Program-made: the position numbers and the translations under genes | Origin: CAYXFD01 sp964464175 | GTDB taxonomy: Bacteria > Cloacimonadota > Cloacimonadia > Cloacimonadales > JAJBBL01 | DNA: 64,000 nt | Assembly: GCA_964464175.1 (NCBI GenBank) | Contig: CAYXFD010000001.1 | Location: forward strand, 62,001 to 126,000 | Direction of reading: 5' to 3' | Notes under the pieces: generated by a model | Databases searched by the model: none | Seen by the model: the letters and a program-made list of their open reading frames with translations, nothing else | What the model was told of the DNA's origin: nothing | Shown here: positions 17,176 to 26,428 of the stretch, in pieces | Position numbering within the stretch: position 1 is the stretch's first letter | Layout of the letters: each line of letters opens with the position of its first letter

Positions 17176-18765
17176 ATGATATTAGAGAAATTAGAAGCTT
17201 TTTCAGCGGCAGATATTTTTGAAAGTCAATTGTTACCGGTTCTGGTCATTGACAGATCTTTGAGGATCAGAGCAGCCAATGAAGCAGCTTGCCGTTTTCT
17301 CGGTTTTTCGGAAGATGAACTTGACGAAAAGCCGCTGATCGAACTTTCTAACAAGAAGGACGAAACAACTAAAAAAGTCGAAATCTTGTTTAACAACGCC
17401 GAGAAGAGAGATTCACTAACTATGAACGCAGAATGGAAAACAGCGAAAGGAATACCATTGTTGCTGCAACTCAATGTCTGGCTGACTCATGATAAAAAGG
17501 GTGCTCTAATCCATATCCAGGATTATTCTGACTGTAAAAAGAAAGAAGAACAGATAAATTTTTTGGAAGCGGTTATTGATACGATCAGGAATATTCAGAT
17601 TGCTTCAGCAAAAGAAAAATCACGCAAAAAGATGCTCGAGTATTTCTGTTCTTATCTGCAAAGGAGACGTAAATACAGAGCCGTTTGGATCGTTGTTTTC
17701 GACAACGAGGGAAAAGTTGCGGAATTTGCGGAATCGGGACTCGGGATCTTTCCCCTGGAGGAGATTATCCGGGACGGTGAATTCTCTAACTGCATCAGGG
17801 AAGCAATGAAGAGCAAGGGGATTATTCTAACTGAGGATACTTTGTCTCAATGTGGTCAGTGCTCATTAGCATCTATATTCGGCAATACTACCTGTATGAC
17901 AACCCGCCTGGAATTAGTAGAGCGTTTTTATGGGGTAATAAACGTGCATCTCTCTTCGAACATTGCAACCAAAAATGAACAAGATCTTTTGCAAAGCGTC
18001 TCTAAGGATGTTTCTCTTGTCCTGCACAGTTATGAGGTCGAGGAAATAAGAAAAGAAGCAGAAATGGAAAAAGAGAAGGCTCAAAAAATGAAATCCGATT
18101 TCATTGCTCTGGCATCTCATCAACTTAGAACTCCGCTTACAACCTTGAGAGAGGGAATAAACATCTTGCTTGATGAATTGGCGGGAGAATTGAATGAGGA
18201 ACAACGGAATTTCATTCGGGCACTGAAAAGGAATTCCGACAGGATCGATAATGTAGTCTCGAGTATCCTCACCCTGCAGAAGATAGAAACAGGATTGCTG
18301 ACTTTTAACTGCCGCCAGCTAAATATTGAGGAAATCCTTTACAACCTGGAACCGGCGGTATCGAGAAAAACATTGCTAAACGACATTCAGGTTAACTATC
18401 TGATCGGAGATAAAAGCCTCAGTATTTATTGTGATAAGTCAATGCTGATTACAGCTCTGCAAACATTGCTGACCAGAGTTATTCAGTTTACGGAAGAGAA
18501 AGAGGTGCTTGTCTCGGTTAAGGAAGAGAATAATGGTATTCAAATAAGCTTTAGCAGCAGTAAGTCAAAACTCTCCATCCAGGATCAGGTATCCTATTTT
18601 CAACAATCAACTCTCAGCTACAGGTTGAGTCACAAATCAGATCTGATGATGATCGATATGGCTATCTGTCATGAGATAATCAAACACCATAACGGCAGTA
18701 TAACTATAGACGAAGATAACAACCAGGGAATGACCATAAAAGTCTTTATCCCGGAGTGTAAATAA
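17176..18765 (+). CDS. PAS-GAF histidine kinase with degenerate ATP-binding domain
   Basis: A 529-residue soluble kinase-like protein. A PAS domain (about 15-125) is followed by a GAF-like region (about 135-285) containing a Cys cluster (C-G-Q-C, with a third Cys 13 residues on) that could bind metal or sense redox. The HisKA segment keeps H315 in ASHQLRTPL and is clearly related to that of the kinase at 1110. In the ATPase domain the usual landmarks are missing: the N-box position reads TLLTRVIQF with no asparagine, the DxGxG motif is replaced by a serine/lysine run, and GxGLGL by HKSDLMMI. It may act as a phosphotransfer or dimerisation partner instead of an active kinase. AAGGAG lies 10 bases upstream. 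It follows the GH84-like gene by 14 bases. Confidence 0.85.
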   Translation: MILEKLEAFSAADIFESQLLPVLVIDRSLRIRAANEAACRFLGFSEDELDEKPLIELSNKKDETTKKVEILFNNAEKRDSLTMNAEWKTAKGIPLLLQLNVWLTHDKKGALIHIQDYSDCKKKEEQINFLEAVIDTIRNIQIASAKEKSRKKMLEYFCSYLQRRRKYRAVWIVVFDNEGKVAEFAESGLGIFPLEEIIRDGEFSNCIREAMKSKGIILTEDTLSQCGQCSLASIFGNTTCMTTRLELVERFYGVINVHLSSNIATKNEQDLLQSVSKDVSLVLHSYEVEEIRKEAEMEKEKAQKMKSDFIALASHQLRTPLTTLREGINILLDELAGELNEEQRNFIRALKRNSDRIDNVVSSILTLQKIETGLLTFNCRQLNIEEILYNLEPAVSRKTLLNDIQVNYLIGDKSLSIYCDKSMLITALQTLLTRVIQFTEEKEVLVSVKEENNGIQISFSSSKSKLSIQDQVSYFQQSTLSYRLSHKSDLMMIDMAICHEIIKHHNGSITIDEDNNQGMTIKVFIPECK

Positions 18766-18803
18766 TGATTCTTGCATTTTTTACAGGACTTCCTCCTGAA
18801 TTA

Positions 18804-18817
18804 CTTTACCGGTAAAG
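18804..18817. promoter_or_regulatory. 14-bp perfect palindrome upstream of the receiver gene
   Basis: CTTTACCGGTAAAG is a perfect uninterrupted palindrome 82 bases before the response-regulator start. Lacking a loop, it looks more like a dimeric operator than a terminator. No cognate regulator is known. Confidence 0.25.
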
Positions 18818-18898
18818 CCCTGCTGATTAAGATGATGAAAAAAGTATGATTACTATCGGAACCGGGACTAAAGCTGACGCTCCCAAGGAGTTTGTTTT

Positions 18899-19264
18899 AT
18901 GAAAAAATCTATACTCTTTATCGATGATGAACCGGATATTCTTGCTGTAACTACCTTTCGGCTGAAGAAACTCGGTTACCACATTCTTCTTGCCAATAAC
19001 GGAAAAGAAGGGATGGAGATAGTGCGCAATGAATGTCCGTCACTTATTTTTCTTGATCTGCTGATGCCTGAAATGGATGGTTATCAATTCTGCAAAGAAT
19101 TGAAGAAAGACCAGCGAGATAAAGACATTCCTATCATTCTCTTTACAGCGGTGGAAGATCTGAGTGTTCAGAAAGCTCTGAAAGAGACAGGAGCTCAAGG
19201 TGTATTGAATAAACCTTACGAACCTAATGAACTGCTGGAGATGATTAAGAAATTCCTCCCCTGA
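18899..19264 (+). CDS. CheY-like single-domain response regulator
   Basis: A 121-residue protein consisting only of a receiver domain with all functional residues: acidic pair D9-D10, phospho-acceptor D53 in FLDLLMPEMDG, T83 and K105 in NKP. There is no output domain, so it must act through protein contact, as CheY or Spo0F do. AAGGAG lies 8 bases before the ATG. It is the only free-standing regulator in the window and lies 133 bases after a kinase with a degenerate ATPase domain, and in the same run as the active 7TM kinase at 1110, which makes it the natural partner for that pair. Confidence 0.92.
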   Translation: MKKSILFIDDEPDILAVTTFRLKKLGYHILLANNGKEGMEIVRNECPSLIFLDLLMPEMDGYQFCKELKKDQRDKDIPIILFTAVEDLSVQKALKETGAQGVLNKPYEPNELLEMIKKFLP

Positions 19265-19309
19265 TCAACCAGATTATTCTCTCTTTTCCCATAATTACCA
19301 AACAGGAGA

Positions 19310-19474
19310 CTGTTTTCTTCTTCCATTCTTTTCCTTTCTTTCACGAGTATATCTGCTCAGGCTGACTCTATTCTGCAATCTCCCCTCTAATCGCCCGGAG
19401 TTAGCAGCTTCTCGCAAGAGGCAGTTACAGACAAAGCTGCTACAAATGGTTTTTCAGAAAAACAAAAGATTTGA
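19310..19474 (+). pseudogene. Possible remnant of a small exported protein
   Basis: One frame reads like an N-terminal signal peptide, beginning after AGGAGA with FSSSILFLSFTSISAQADS, then QSPL and a TAA at 19388-19390. The same frame continues for 27 more codons of plausible composition (SPGVSSFSQEAVTDKAATNG...) to a TGA at 19472. There is no ATG; the only codon at the expected start is CTG at 19310. The pattern fits a decayed secreted-protein gene, but the length is short enough for chance. Confidence 0.25.
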
Positions 19475-19498
19475 CAAGATATGAAGCATCGGTTCAAT
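19471..19498 (+). promoter_or_regulatory. Candidate promoter of the 2145-aa hybrid kinase
   Basis: TTGACA (19471-19476) and, after 16 bases, TTCAAT (19493-19498). The leader to the start codon would be about 170 bases. Confidence 0.35.
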
Positions 19499-19674
19499 TG
19501 CCCTATCATGAATAAAGGATTTTTGAAGGGAAAGCGGAAGTGAAGGAACTTCCCTAATTCATAGATTTGTGCAAGTAAGCCTAAAAGAAAGGAGTTAGTT
19601 AGGGATTAAGCTTAACTGATTGGTTATCTGTTTTTTTATTTTATCTGGAGATCTGGGAACAGGAGACATTAATT

Positions 19675-22600
19675 ATGCCTTGTGAGGAAAAGAAATCAAT
19701 TCTGTTTATTCAGGGAGAGAAATCAGCAGCAGAAGAGGTACAAAGAAGACTTGAAAAATACGGCTATTCGGTTTTAAGAATTATCACGGAAAAGGATGCT
19801 GCTGTATTAAATGAAAGAGAAACATCAGTAGATCTGATCCTGATCGATACCGATCAGAAAGACTCCCTGGCTGCTGCTGAGAAAATCATTTCGCTCCTTA
19901 AAATTGACGAGTTACCCTTATTATTCGTCTCATCGCTTCCGATGCCGGAAGTTCCCCGAATGCTCGCCGGGAATGTTCTATACGGAATAATACCAAAAGA
20001 TTCACTGGATATTTTTCTGATTTCATCAATCCAGGTAGCTTTGGAACTTTACCGTTGGGACCGAGAGAATAAAGTCAAACGGGAAGCATTGTTTGAAAGC
20101 CAGGAAAACCTGCTAATCACTCTCAATTCGATCAGCGACGGTGTCATTGCTACTGATGACAAGGGCTTAATAGTTAGAATGAACCCTGTCGCTGAGAGAT
20201 TATCCGGCTGGAAATTTGAGGAGGCTCAAAGTAAACCGTTAAGTGAGGTTTTTAGAATCATCAACTCGGAAACCCGTGAACCAGCAGGTGATCCTGTTAA
20301 AATTGTCCTCGAGAAAGGGGAAGTAGTCGGTTTAGCAAATCATACTCTGCTTATCGCAAAAGATGGAGTTGAGCATCAGATTGCCGATGGTTGTGCACCG
20401 TTGAAAAACAGCGACGATAAACTTATCGGTACGGTGATGGTGTTTCGTGACGTTACCGAAGAGTATGCCATTAGAAAAAAGATAAAAGAGAGTGAGAAGT
20501 TCCTTACTGCAGTATTTGATTCGATACAGCACGGTATCAGTGTTCTTGATCCTTCACTCAACATTATAACTGTTAATGATACAATGAAGAAATGGTATGC
20601 CCATAGCCTCCCCCTGGAGGGTAAAAAATGTTATGAAGCTTATCATGGTCGAGCTGAGAAATGTGAAGTCTGTCCGACAATCCAGGCTCTCAAAACCGGA
20701 AAAATGGCTGTTAATGAAGTGCCTCTGGTTCAGAACGGTGAAGTCACCGGAGTAGTTGAATTGTATGCCTTTCCCTTAACTGACGAAAAAGGGAAAATAA
20801 CCGGAGTCATTGAATATGTTCATAATGTAACTGAGCGGAAAGAAGCTGAAGTCATTTTAAAGGAGAGCGAAGAAAGAAACACGGCTCTGCTGGAAGCAAT
20901 ACCCGATCTGATGTTCACTTTCAACAGAAAAGGGGTCTTTATTGATTATAGCTATCACCGGAATGATAGCCTTTATTTGATGCCGGAAGATTTCCTGAAT
21001 AAAAACGTGTCCCAAGTACTACCCCAAGAGGTTTCCCAAAAAACCTTAGCGAAACTCGAACTGTTATTCCGGACGAAGAAGCTGCAGAAATACGAGTATA
21101 ACCTCGAGATAAACGGTGTTCTCAAGAAATTTGAAAGCAGATTGGTACTCTGTGGGTCAGACAAAGCTCTTTCGATAGTAAGAGATATATCCGACCAAAA
21201 AAGAATCGAAGAAGAATTGTTGAACGCTAAAGATGAACTGGAAACATACTTCGATTCCAGTCTCGACCTGCTTTGTATCGCCAACACCCAAGGTTACTTT
21301 GTCCGGCTTAATCCGGAGTGGCAGAAAGTGCTTGGTTACTCTATTGCCGAATTAGAGGGTAAACGGTTTCTTGATCTTGTTCATCCGGACGATATAGAGG
21401 CTACCCTTTCAGCTGTTTCTACCCTGGATTCGCAGAAAGAGATATTAAATTTCGAAAACCGCTATCTCTGTCGTGACGGCAGTTACCGTTGGATTGAATG
21501 GAGATCAAAACCCCAAGGCTCTCTTATCTACGCAGCAGCGCGTGATGTTACAGAACGCAAGAAGATCGAGATTGAGTTAAAAAGTCAGTTAGAAAGAGAA
21601 AGCGTAATTTCCGAGATATCATCCCTCTTTGTCACCTTACCTCCGGAAAAACTTAAAGATGGCATTGATAAGGCGTTGGAGGAAATAGGCCGGGTTGTCG
21701 GTGTTGACAGATGCTATATCTTCATGTCTGACGCTCAGGGGGTTTATGCGAGTCTGGAATATGAGTGGTGCCAGAGCAACCTGGAATCAAGGCTATCTTC
21801 CTTACAGAAAATCCAGATAGATGACTATTCCTGGCTGCTTGGTAAGCTGTTTCTTTCGGAAACCGTTGTCTTGAATAAAAGAACGGATCTCCCCCGGCAG
21901 GCAGCAGCTGAAAAACAATTTATGATAACTCAGGATATTCAGTCTTTTCTTGCCCTTCCGATATTAACTTCAGACACACTTGTTGGCTTTATCGGGTTTG
22001 ATTGTGTTAAAGAAACAATGGTGTGGCAGGAGAATCAGATAAACATGTTAAGAGTAGTTGCCGAGATTTTTTCCGGAGTCTTAACTAAAGATAAGGCTCA
22101 AAAACAGCTCGCTACGGAAAGAACGCAGTTCCTGTCATTGTTTGACAGCATTGAGGAAGCTGTTTACGTCGCTGATCCGGCGACTTATGAGATACTATAT
22201 GCTAACCGGTTCATGAAAAAAGCCTTCGGTAAAGATCTCATCGGTTCTATCTGTTATAAAGAATTACAAAACAAGAATGCCCCTTGCGAGTTTTGCACCA
22301 ACAAGATCATTTCCAAGAATAAAGGTGAACCTTACCGCTGGGAGTTTTATAATCCTCTTCTCAAAAAGACATTTTTGATAACGGACAGGATTATCATCTG
22401 GCCGGATAACCGGGAAGTCAGATTCGAGTTAGGCATCGATATTACCAACCGCAAAAAAACAGAAAAAGCCTTGCAGAAAAGTGAAGAGCGGTACAGGTTG
22501 ATTGCTGAAAATACTGCTGATTTTATCTGGACTACCGATTTGAACCTGAAATTTACCTATATTAGCTCTTCGGTAAATAACATTCGAGGTTATACCTATC

Positions 22601-25600
22601 AAGAAGTGTTAGCGCAATCACTCAGTGAGATACATACGCCGGAAACCCTGGAGAAGATGTTAGAACTATTTCAGCAAGAAATGGCTCTGGAAGAAAAGGG
22701 GGGAGCAGATCCCCGCAGAAAGCAGATTTATGAATCTGAGGAGTATTGTAAAGACGGATCAATAGTCACTATTGAAAACGATGTTACCTTTCTCAGGGAT
22801 GATTCCGGTAAAGCGATTGGGTTACTCGGTATTTCTCACAATATCACTGAGAGGAAAAAAACCGAAAAACGCCTGCAAGAAAGTCAACAGCGTTATGAAC
22901 AGCTTTCCGAGCAGAGCAGTACTTATATTTGGGAAGTTGATTTAGCGGGTATGTATTCTTATCTGAGTACGGTGGCTGAGAAGGTTATCGGCTATAAAAG
23001 AGAAGAAATAATCGGGAAAAAGCACTTTTACGATCTCGCTCCTCCGGAAGATAGAGAAGAGATAAAAAAACACGGTTTAGAGGTAATCCAGGGTAAAGGT
23101 TCACTTCATAATTTCGAAAACAAGATTGTTACAAGGGACGGTAAAGTTGTCTGGGTAATAACAAATGGAATGCCGATCTGGAATATGCAGGGTGGGGTAA
23201 CCGGTTTCAGGGGTTCCGACACAGATATTACCGAGCGGAAACTGGCGGAAGAAGAGCTTAAAGCACAAAAAGACAGACTGAATAACATTATCGAGGGAAC
23301 TAATGCCGGAACCTGGGAATGGAACCTGCAGAGCGGTGAAGCTTTATTTAACGAAAAATTTGCTGAACTTCTCGGCTATACCCTTACTGAGCTATCTCCC
23401 ACTTCTCAGGAAACCTGGCGACGGTTAGTCCATCCTGAAGATCTTTGGAAAGATAAAGAAATCTTTGATGAGCATTTGAAGGGGGAGAGAGGGAGTGTGA
23501 GTTTTGAAGTCCGGATGAAACATAAATCAGGAAACTGGATCTGGGTTCTCGATGCCGGAAAAGTAATATCCCGAACGGAAGACGGCAAGCCTTTATGGAT
23601 GTACGGCACAATAGTTGATATAAATGAAAGAAAGCAGGCTGAAGAAAAGCTTAAGTCCCAGAAAGAACGCTTGGATAATATAATTGAAGGGACGAATGCC
23701 GGTCCATGGGAATGGAATCTCCGGAAAGGAGAGGCGATCATAAGTGAGAAATGGGCAAATATCCTCGGTTATACTCTGGAAGAACTCGCTCCAATTGACG
23801 AGAAGATATGGGTAAAACTGCTTCATCCCGAAGACCTGAAAAAGAACAGAGAACTGATAAAAAAGCATTTTAACAGAGAAACTGAATATTTTTCCAATGA
23901 AGTCAGGATGAAGCATAAAGACGGACATTGGACCTGGGTTCTTGATAAAGGAAAGATCATATCCTGGACAGATGATCTGAAACCTCTTTGGATGTACGGC
24001 ACTATAGTGGATATCAACGACAGAAAACAGGCTGAAGTAGAGATTCAATCTCAGCGGGAAAGACTGAGCAACATCATCGAAGGAACTAATGCCGGAACCT
24101 GGGAATGGAATGTACAGACCGGAGAAACAATATACAGTGAAAAATGGGCTGAACTCATAGGGTATACTTTGGATGAGTTATCCCCGGTTTCCGTGGAGAC
24201 ATGGTATAAATTTGCCCATCCCGAAGATCTGAAGAAAAGCCGGGAAATACAGGATAAGCACTTCCGGGGAGAACTGGACCATTACTCGTGTGAAGTCCGA
24301 ATGAAGCATAAAAACGGACAGTGGATATGGATTCTCGGCAAAGGAAAGCTTATCTCCCGAACCGCTGAAGGAAAACCCCTCTGGATGTTTGGTACTCATC
24401 TTGATATTACGGAACGCAAATTAGCCGAAGAGATGGTAATCAAGAGTGAAGAGAGGGCACAAAAACAAAAAGATGGCATCTCCCAACTGGTTTCAGACCC
24501 GGCAGTCATCTCGGGTGATATTGAACCCTCCCTGAAAAAAATAGCCGAGATTTTGGCAGAAGCTCTTCAGGTGGAAAGAACAAGTATCTGGCAGTTTTCC
24601 GAGACCAAACAGGAATTGCGATGTTTAACACTATATGAGAAGAGTAAAAAGGAACACTCTATAGAGAAGACATTAAGAGCATCTGTCATTCCGAGATTCT
24701 TCGAAACCATTGCCCGGGAAAACAGGATCAGGGTGGATGATATCAGAAAAGACCCCAGAACAGAAGAATTGGTAGAAGCTTTCTATAGACCGTTAGGTAT
24801 TACTTCAGTTCTGGATGCGGCAATTCAGTCAGAAGGAAAACTTATTGGATTAGTCTGTACTGCTCATGTCGGAGAACCCCGCAATTGGTATCCCGATGAG
24901 GAATCATTTGTCAATACCGCTGCCTCCTTAGTCTCTCAATTATTAGCTAATGAACAGAGAAAACAGATTGAAGAGACTCTCCTCAGAGTTCAGAAGCTGG
25001 ATTCTATCGGCAAATTGGCCGGTGGTATTGCTCATGATTATAACAATATGTTGATGATCATTCTCAACTATGTCGAAACTGCACTACAAGAGCTCAAAGA
25101 GGGGACTTCTCTTCATCACTACTTAACGGAGATTGACAAAGCTGCTCAACGTTCGGCAGTCATAACGGGACAACTGCTCGCTTTCGCTAAAAGACAGGCA
25201 GTACAACCGGTCAGCATTGATCTTAATAAGACTATATCCGAGCTTTACAAGATGATGAAAAACCTGATAGTTGAAGAGATCGATTTTGTCTGGCAACCCG
25301 GTAAAGATCTCTGGCAGATAAAGATAGATCCAGCCCAAATTGACCAACTACTGGCAAATCTGGTCATCAATTCTCAGGAAGCGATAAAAGGGAAAGGTAA
25401 GATATCAATAGAGACTTCAAATGTGGTAATTGATGATGATTTCTGCCTGAAATACCCGGAAGCAGTAAAAGGGGAATTTGTTTGTCTGAAGGTAAAAGAT
25501 ACAGGGTGTGGTATGGATGAAAACGTCAAAAGACATCTCTTTGCCCCCTTCTTTAGTACCAAAAAGACAGGCAAGAACAGCGGACTCGGGTTATCGACGG

Positions 25601-26112
25601 TCTATGGAATAGTTAGTCAGAACAAGGGTTTGATAATTGTAAACAGCAAAATTGCCAAAGGAACAACTGTAATGGTTTATCTCCCCCGTTCCGATTATCA
25701 AAGAGTGAAAAAGGAAGAAAAAGCTTCCAACGAGAAGATTACCGGCAGCGAAACCATTCTTCTGGTTGATGATGAAGCAGGAATTTTAGAAGTTGTAAAA
25801 CCGATGCTTGAACGTTTCGGTTACCGGGTTATGTCTGCTAATTCACCTCTCAAAGCTCTATCTTTAGCGAAGGCATACAAAGAAACAATTGACCTGCTCA
25901 TTACGGATGTAGTAATGCCGGAAATGAACGGATATGAATTAATGGGGAAAGTAAAAGAGTTGCACCCCGAGATCAAGAATCTTTTTATGACAGGATATAC
26001 GGAGGATGTTATCGTTGACAGGGGTGTTCTGCAGGAAGGGATAAATTTCCTCCAAAAACCATTTTTATCTAAAGTTTTAGCCGAGAAGGTAAGAGAAGTC
26101 CTGAAGAATTAG
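19675..26112 (+). CDS. Giant cytoplasmic hybrid histidine kinase: pseudo-receiver, ten PAS, two GAF, HisKA, HATPase, receiver
   Basis: A 2145-residue protein without membrane segments. In order: a degenerate receiver (6-125) whose acidic pair is replaced by QG/E though D63 remains; PAS units at about 140-262, 265-390, 395-505 and 515-635; GAF 650-805; PAS 815-925, 930-1060 and 1065-1185; three near-repeat PAS units beginning at residues 1200, 1331 and 1462; GAF 1600-1760; HisKA with H1787 in GGIAHDYNN; HATPase with DTGCGM and SGLGLS; and a normal C-terminal receiver with D2078. Two PAS units carry Cys clusters ending in CxxC. It should autophosphorylate and pass phosphate to its own receiver. 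A ribosome site AGGAG lies about 9 bases upstream. It is paralogous to the kinase at 26849. Ligands and downstream target are unknown. Confidence 0.92.
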   Translation: MPCEEKKSILFIQGEKSAAEEVQRRLEKYGYSVLRIITEKDAAVLNERETSVDLILIDTDQKDSLAAAEKIISLLKIDELPLLFVSSLPMPEVPRMLAGNVLYGIIPKDSLDIFLISSIQVALELYRWDRENKVKREALFESQENLLITLNSISDGVIATDDKGLIVRMNPVAERLSGWKFEEAQSKPLSEVFRIINSETREPAGDPVKIVLEKGEVVGLANHTLLIAKDGVEHQIADGCAPLKNSDDKLIGTVMVFRDVTEEYAIRKKIKESEKFLTAVFDSIQHGISVLDPSLNIITVNDTMKKWYAHSLPLEGKKCYEAYHGRAEKCEVCPTIQALKTGKMAVNEVPLVQNGEVTGVVELYAFPLTDEKGKITGVIEYVHNVTERKEAEVILKESEERNTALLEAIPDLMFTFNRKGVFIDYSYHRNDSLYLMPEDFLNKNVSQVLPQEVSQKTLAKLELLFRTKKLQKYEYNLEINGVLKKFESRLVLCGSDKALSIVRDISDQKRIEEELLNAKDELETYFDSSLDLLCIANTQGYFVRLNPEWQKVLGYSIAELEGKRFLDLVHPDDIEATLSAVSTLDSQKEILNFENRYLCRDGSYRWIEWRSKPQGSLIYAAARDVTERKKIEIELKSQLERESVISEISSLFVTLPPEKLKDGIDKALEEIGRVVGVDRCYIFMSDAQGVYASLEYEWCQSNLESRLSSLQKIQIDDYSWLLGKLFLSETVVLNKRTDLPRQAAAEKQFMITQDIQSFLALPILTSDTLVGFIGFDCVKETMVWQENQINMLRVVAEIFSGVLTKDKAQKQLATERTQFLSLFDSIEEAVYVADPATYEILYANRFMKKAFGKDLIGSICYKELQNKNAPCEFCTNKIISKNKGEPYRWEFYNPLLKKTFLITDRIIIWPDNREVRFELGIDITNRKKTEKALQKSEERYRLIAENTADFIWTTDLNLKFTYISSSVNNIRGYTYQEVLAQSLSEIHTPETLEKMLELFQQEMALEEKGGADPRRKQIYESEEYCKDGSIVTIENDVTFLRDDSGKAIGLLGISHNITERKKTEKRLQESQQRYEQLSEQSSTYIWEVDLAGMYSYLSTVAEKVIGYKREEIIGKKHFYDLAPPEDREEIKKHGLEVIQGKGSLHNFENKIVTRDGKVVWVITNGMPIWNMQGGVTGFRGSDTDITERKLAEEELKAQKDRLNNIIEGTNAGTWEWNLQSGEALFNEKFAELLGYTLTELSPTSQETWRRLVHPEDLWKDKEIFDEHLKGERGSVSFEVRMKHKSGNWIWVLDAGKVISRTEDGKPLWMYGTIVDINERKQAEEKLKSQKERLDNIIEGTNAGPWEWNLRKGEAIISEKWANILGYTLEELAPIDEKIWVKLLHPEDLKKNRELIKKHFNRETEYFSNEVRMKHKDGHWTWVLDKGKIISWTDDLKPLWMYGTIVDINDRKQAEVEIQSQRERLSNIIEGTNAGTWEWNVQTGETIYSEKWAELIGYTLDELSPVSVETWYKFAHPEDLKKSREIQDKHFRGELDHYSCEVRMKHKNGQWIWILGKGKLISRTAEGKPLWMFGTHLDITERKLAEEMVIKSEERAQKQKDGISQLVSDPAVISGDIEPSLKKIAEILAEALQVERTSIWQFSETKQELRCLTLYEKSKKEHSIEKTLRASVIPRFFETIARENRIRVDDIRKDPRTEELVEAFYRPLGITSVLDAAIQSEGKLIGLVCTAHVGEPRNWYPDEESFVNTAASLVSQLLANEQRKQIEETLLRVQKLDSIGKLAGGIAHDYNNMLMIILNYVETALQELKEGTSLHHYLTEIDKAAQRSAVITGQLLAFAKRQAVQPVSIDLNKTISELYKMMKNLIVEEIDFVWQPGKDLWQIKIDPAQIDQLLANLVINSQEAIKGKGKISIETSNVVIDDDFCLKYPEAVKGEFVCLKVKDTGCGMDENVKRHLFAPFFSTKKTGKNSGLGLSTVYGIVSQNKGLIIVNSKIAKGTTVMVYLPRSDYQRVKKEEKASNEKITGSETILLVDDEAGILEVVKPMLERFGYRVMSANSPLKALSLAKAYKETIDLLITDVVMPEMNGYELMGKVKELHPEIKNLFMTGYTEDVIVDRGVLQEGINFLQKPFLSKVLAEKVREVLKN
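23272..24447 (+). repeat. Three in-frame PAS-coding repeats, 393-bp period
   Basis: Three consecutive PAS units inside the giant kinase begin with R-L-x-N-I-I-E-G-T-N-A-G-x-W-E-W-N at DNA positions 23272, 23665 and 24058 (the codon before R). The spacing is exactly 393 bases, or 131 codons, both times. The protein units are clearly alike along their length, including H-P-E-D-L, V-R-M-K-H-K and W-M-[YF]-G-T. They are diverged at the DNA level, so the duplication is not very recent. Confidence 0.85.
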
Positions 26113-26400
26113 TGACAGAAAGCATTCGGCGTCTTGTATTGCCTGAATTCTGGAATAGCCATATTCTTTGATCTTCCTCTCAGCATTGGCTTCCGGTTCC
26201 GTATTCTGGGAATTCATTCTCAGAATATTCTTATCTTAGTGATCGTTAGATCTCTCCGGAAATGCCTTCCCGCATAAATTGCCGGCACCGTATTAACATA
26301 ACGATTACTTTTCTCTGGAAAACCTCACTTTCAATATCTGAAATTATTGCTCAAAAATTGGTTTTTTTTAAGTTGTATTTATAGTAAACCAGAGAGTATC

Positions 26401-26428
26401 TCTACAGTCGGCCCGAGCCGACTATAGA
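26401..26428. other. Hairpin, 12-bp stem with one mismatch
   Basis: The arms are TCTACAGTCGGC and GCCGACTATAGA around a CCGA loop. A short AT-rich stretch follows, but the T run is poor, so a terminator role for the upstream kinase is possible without being convincing. Confidence 0.35.

Larger units (their letters stand above)
19265..19674. other. Intergenic region with possible gene remnant and promoter
   Basis: This 410-base gap holds the signal-peptide-like frame at 19310-19474 and a candidate promoter at 19471-19498. Apart from those I see no RNA gene or repeat. Confidence 0.5.
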
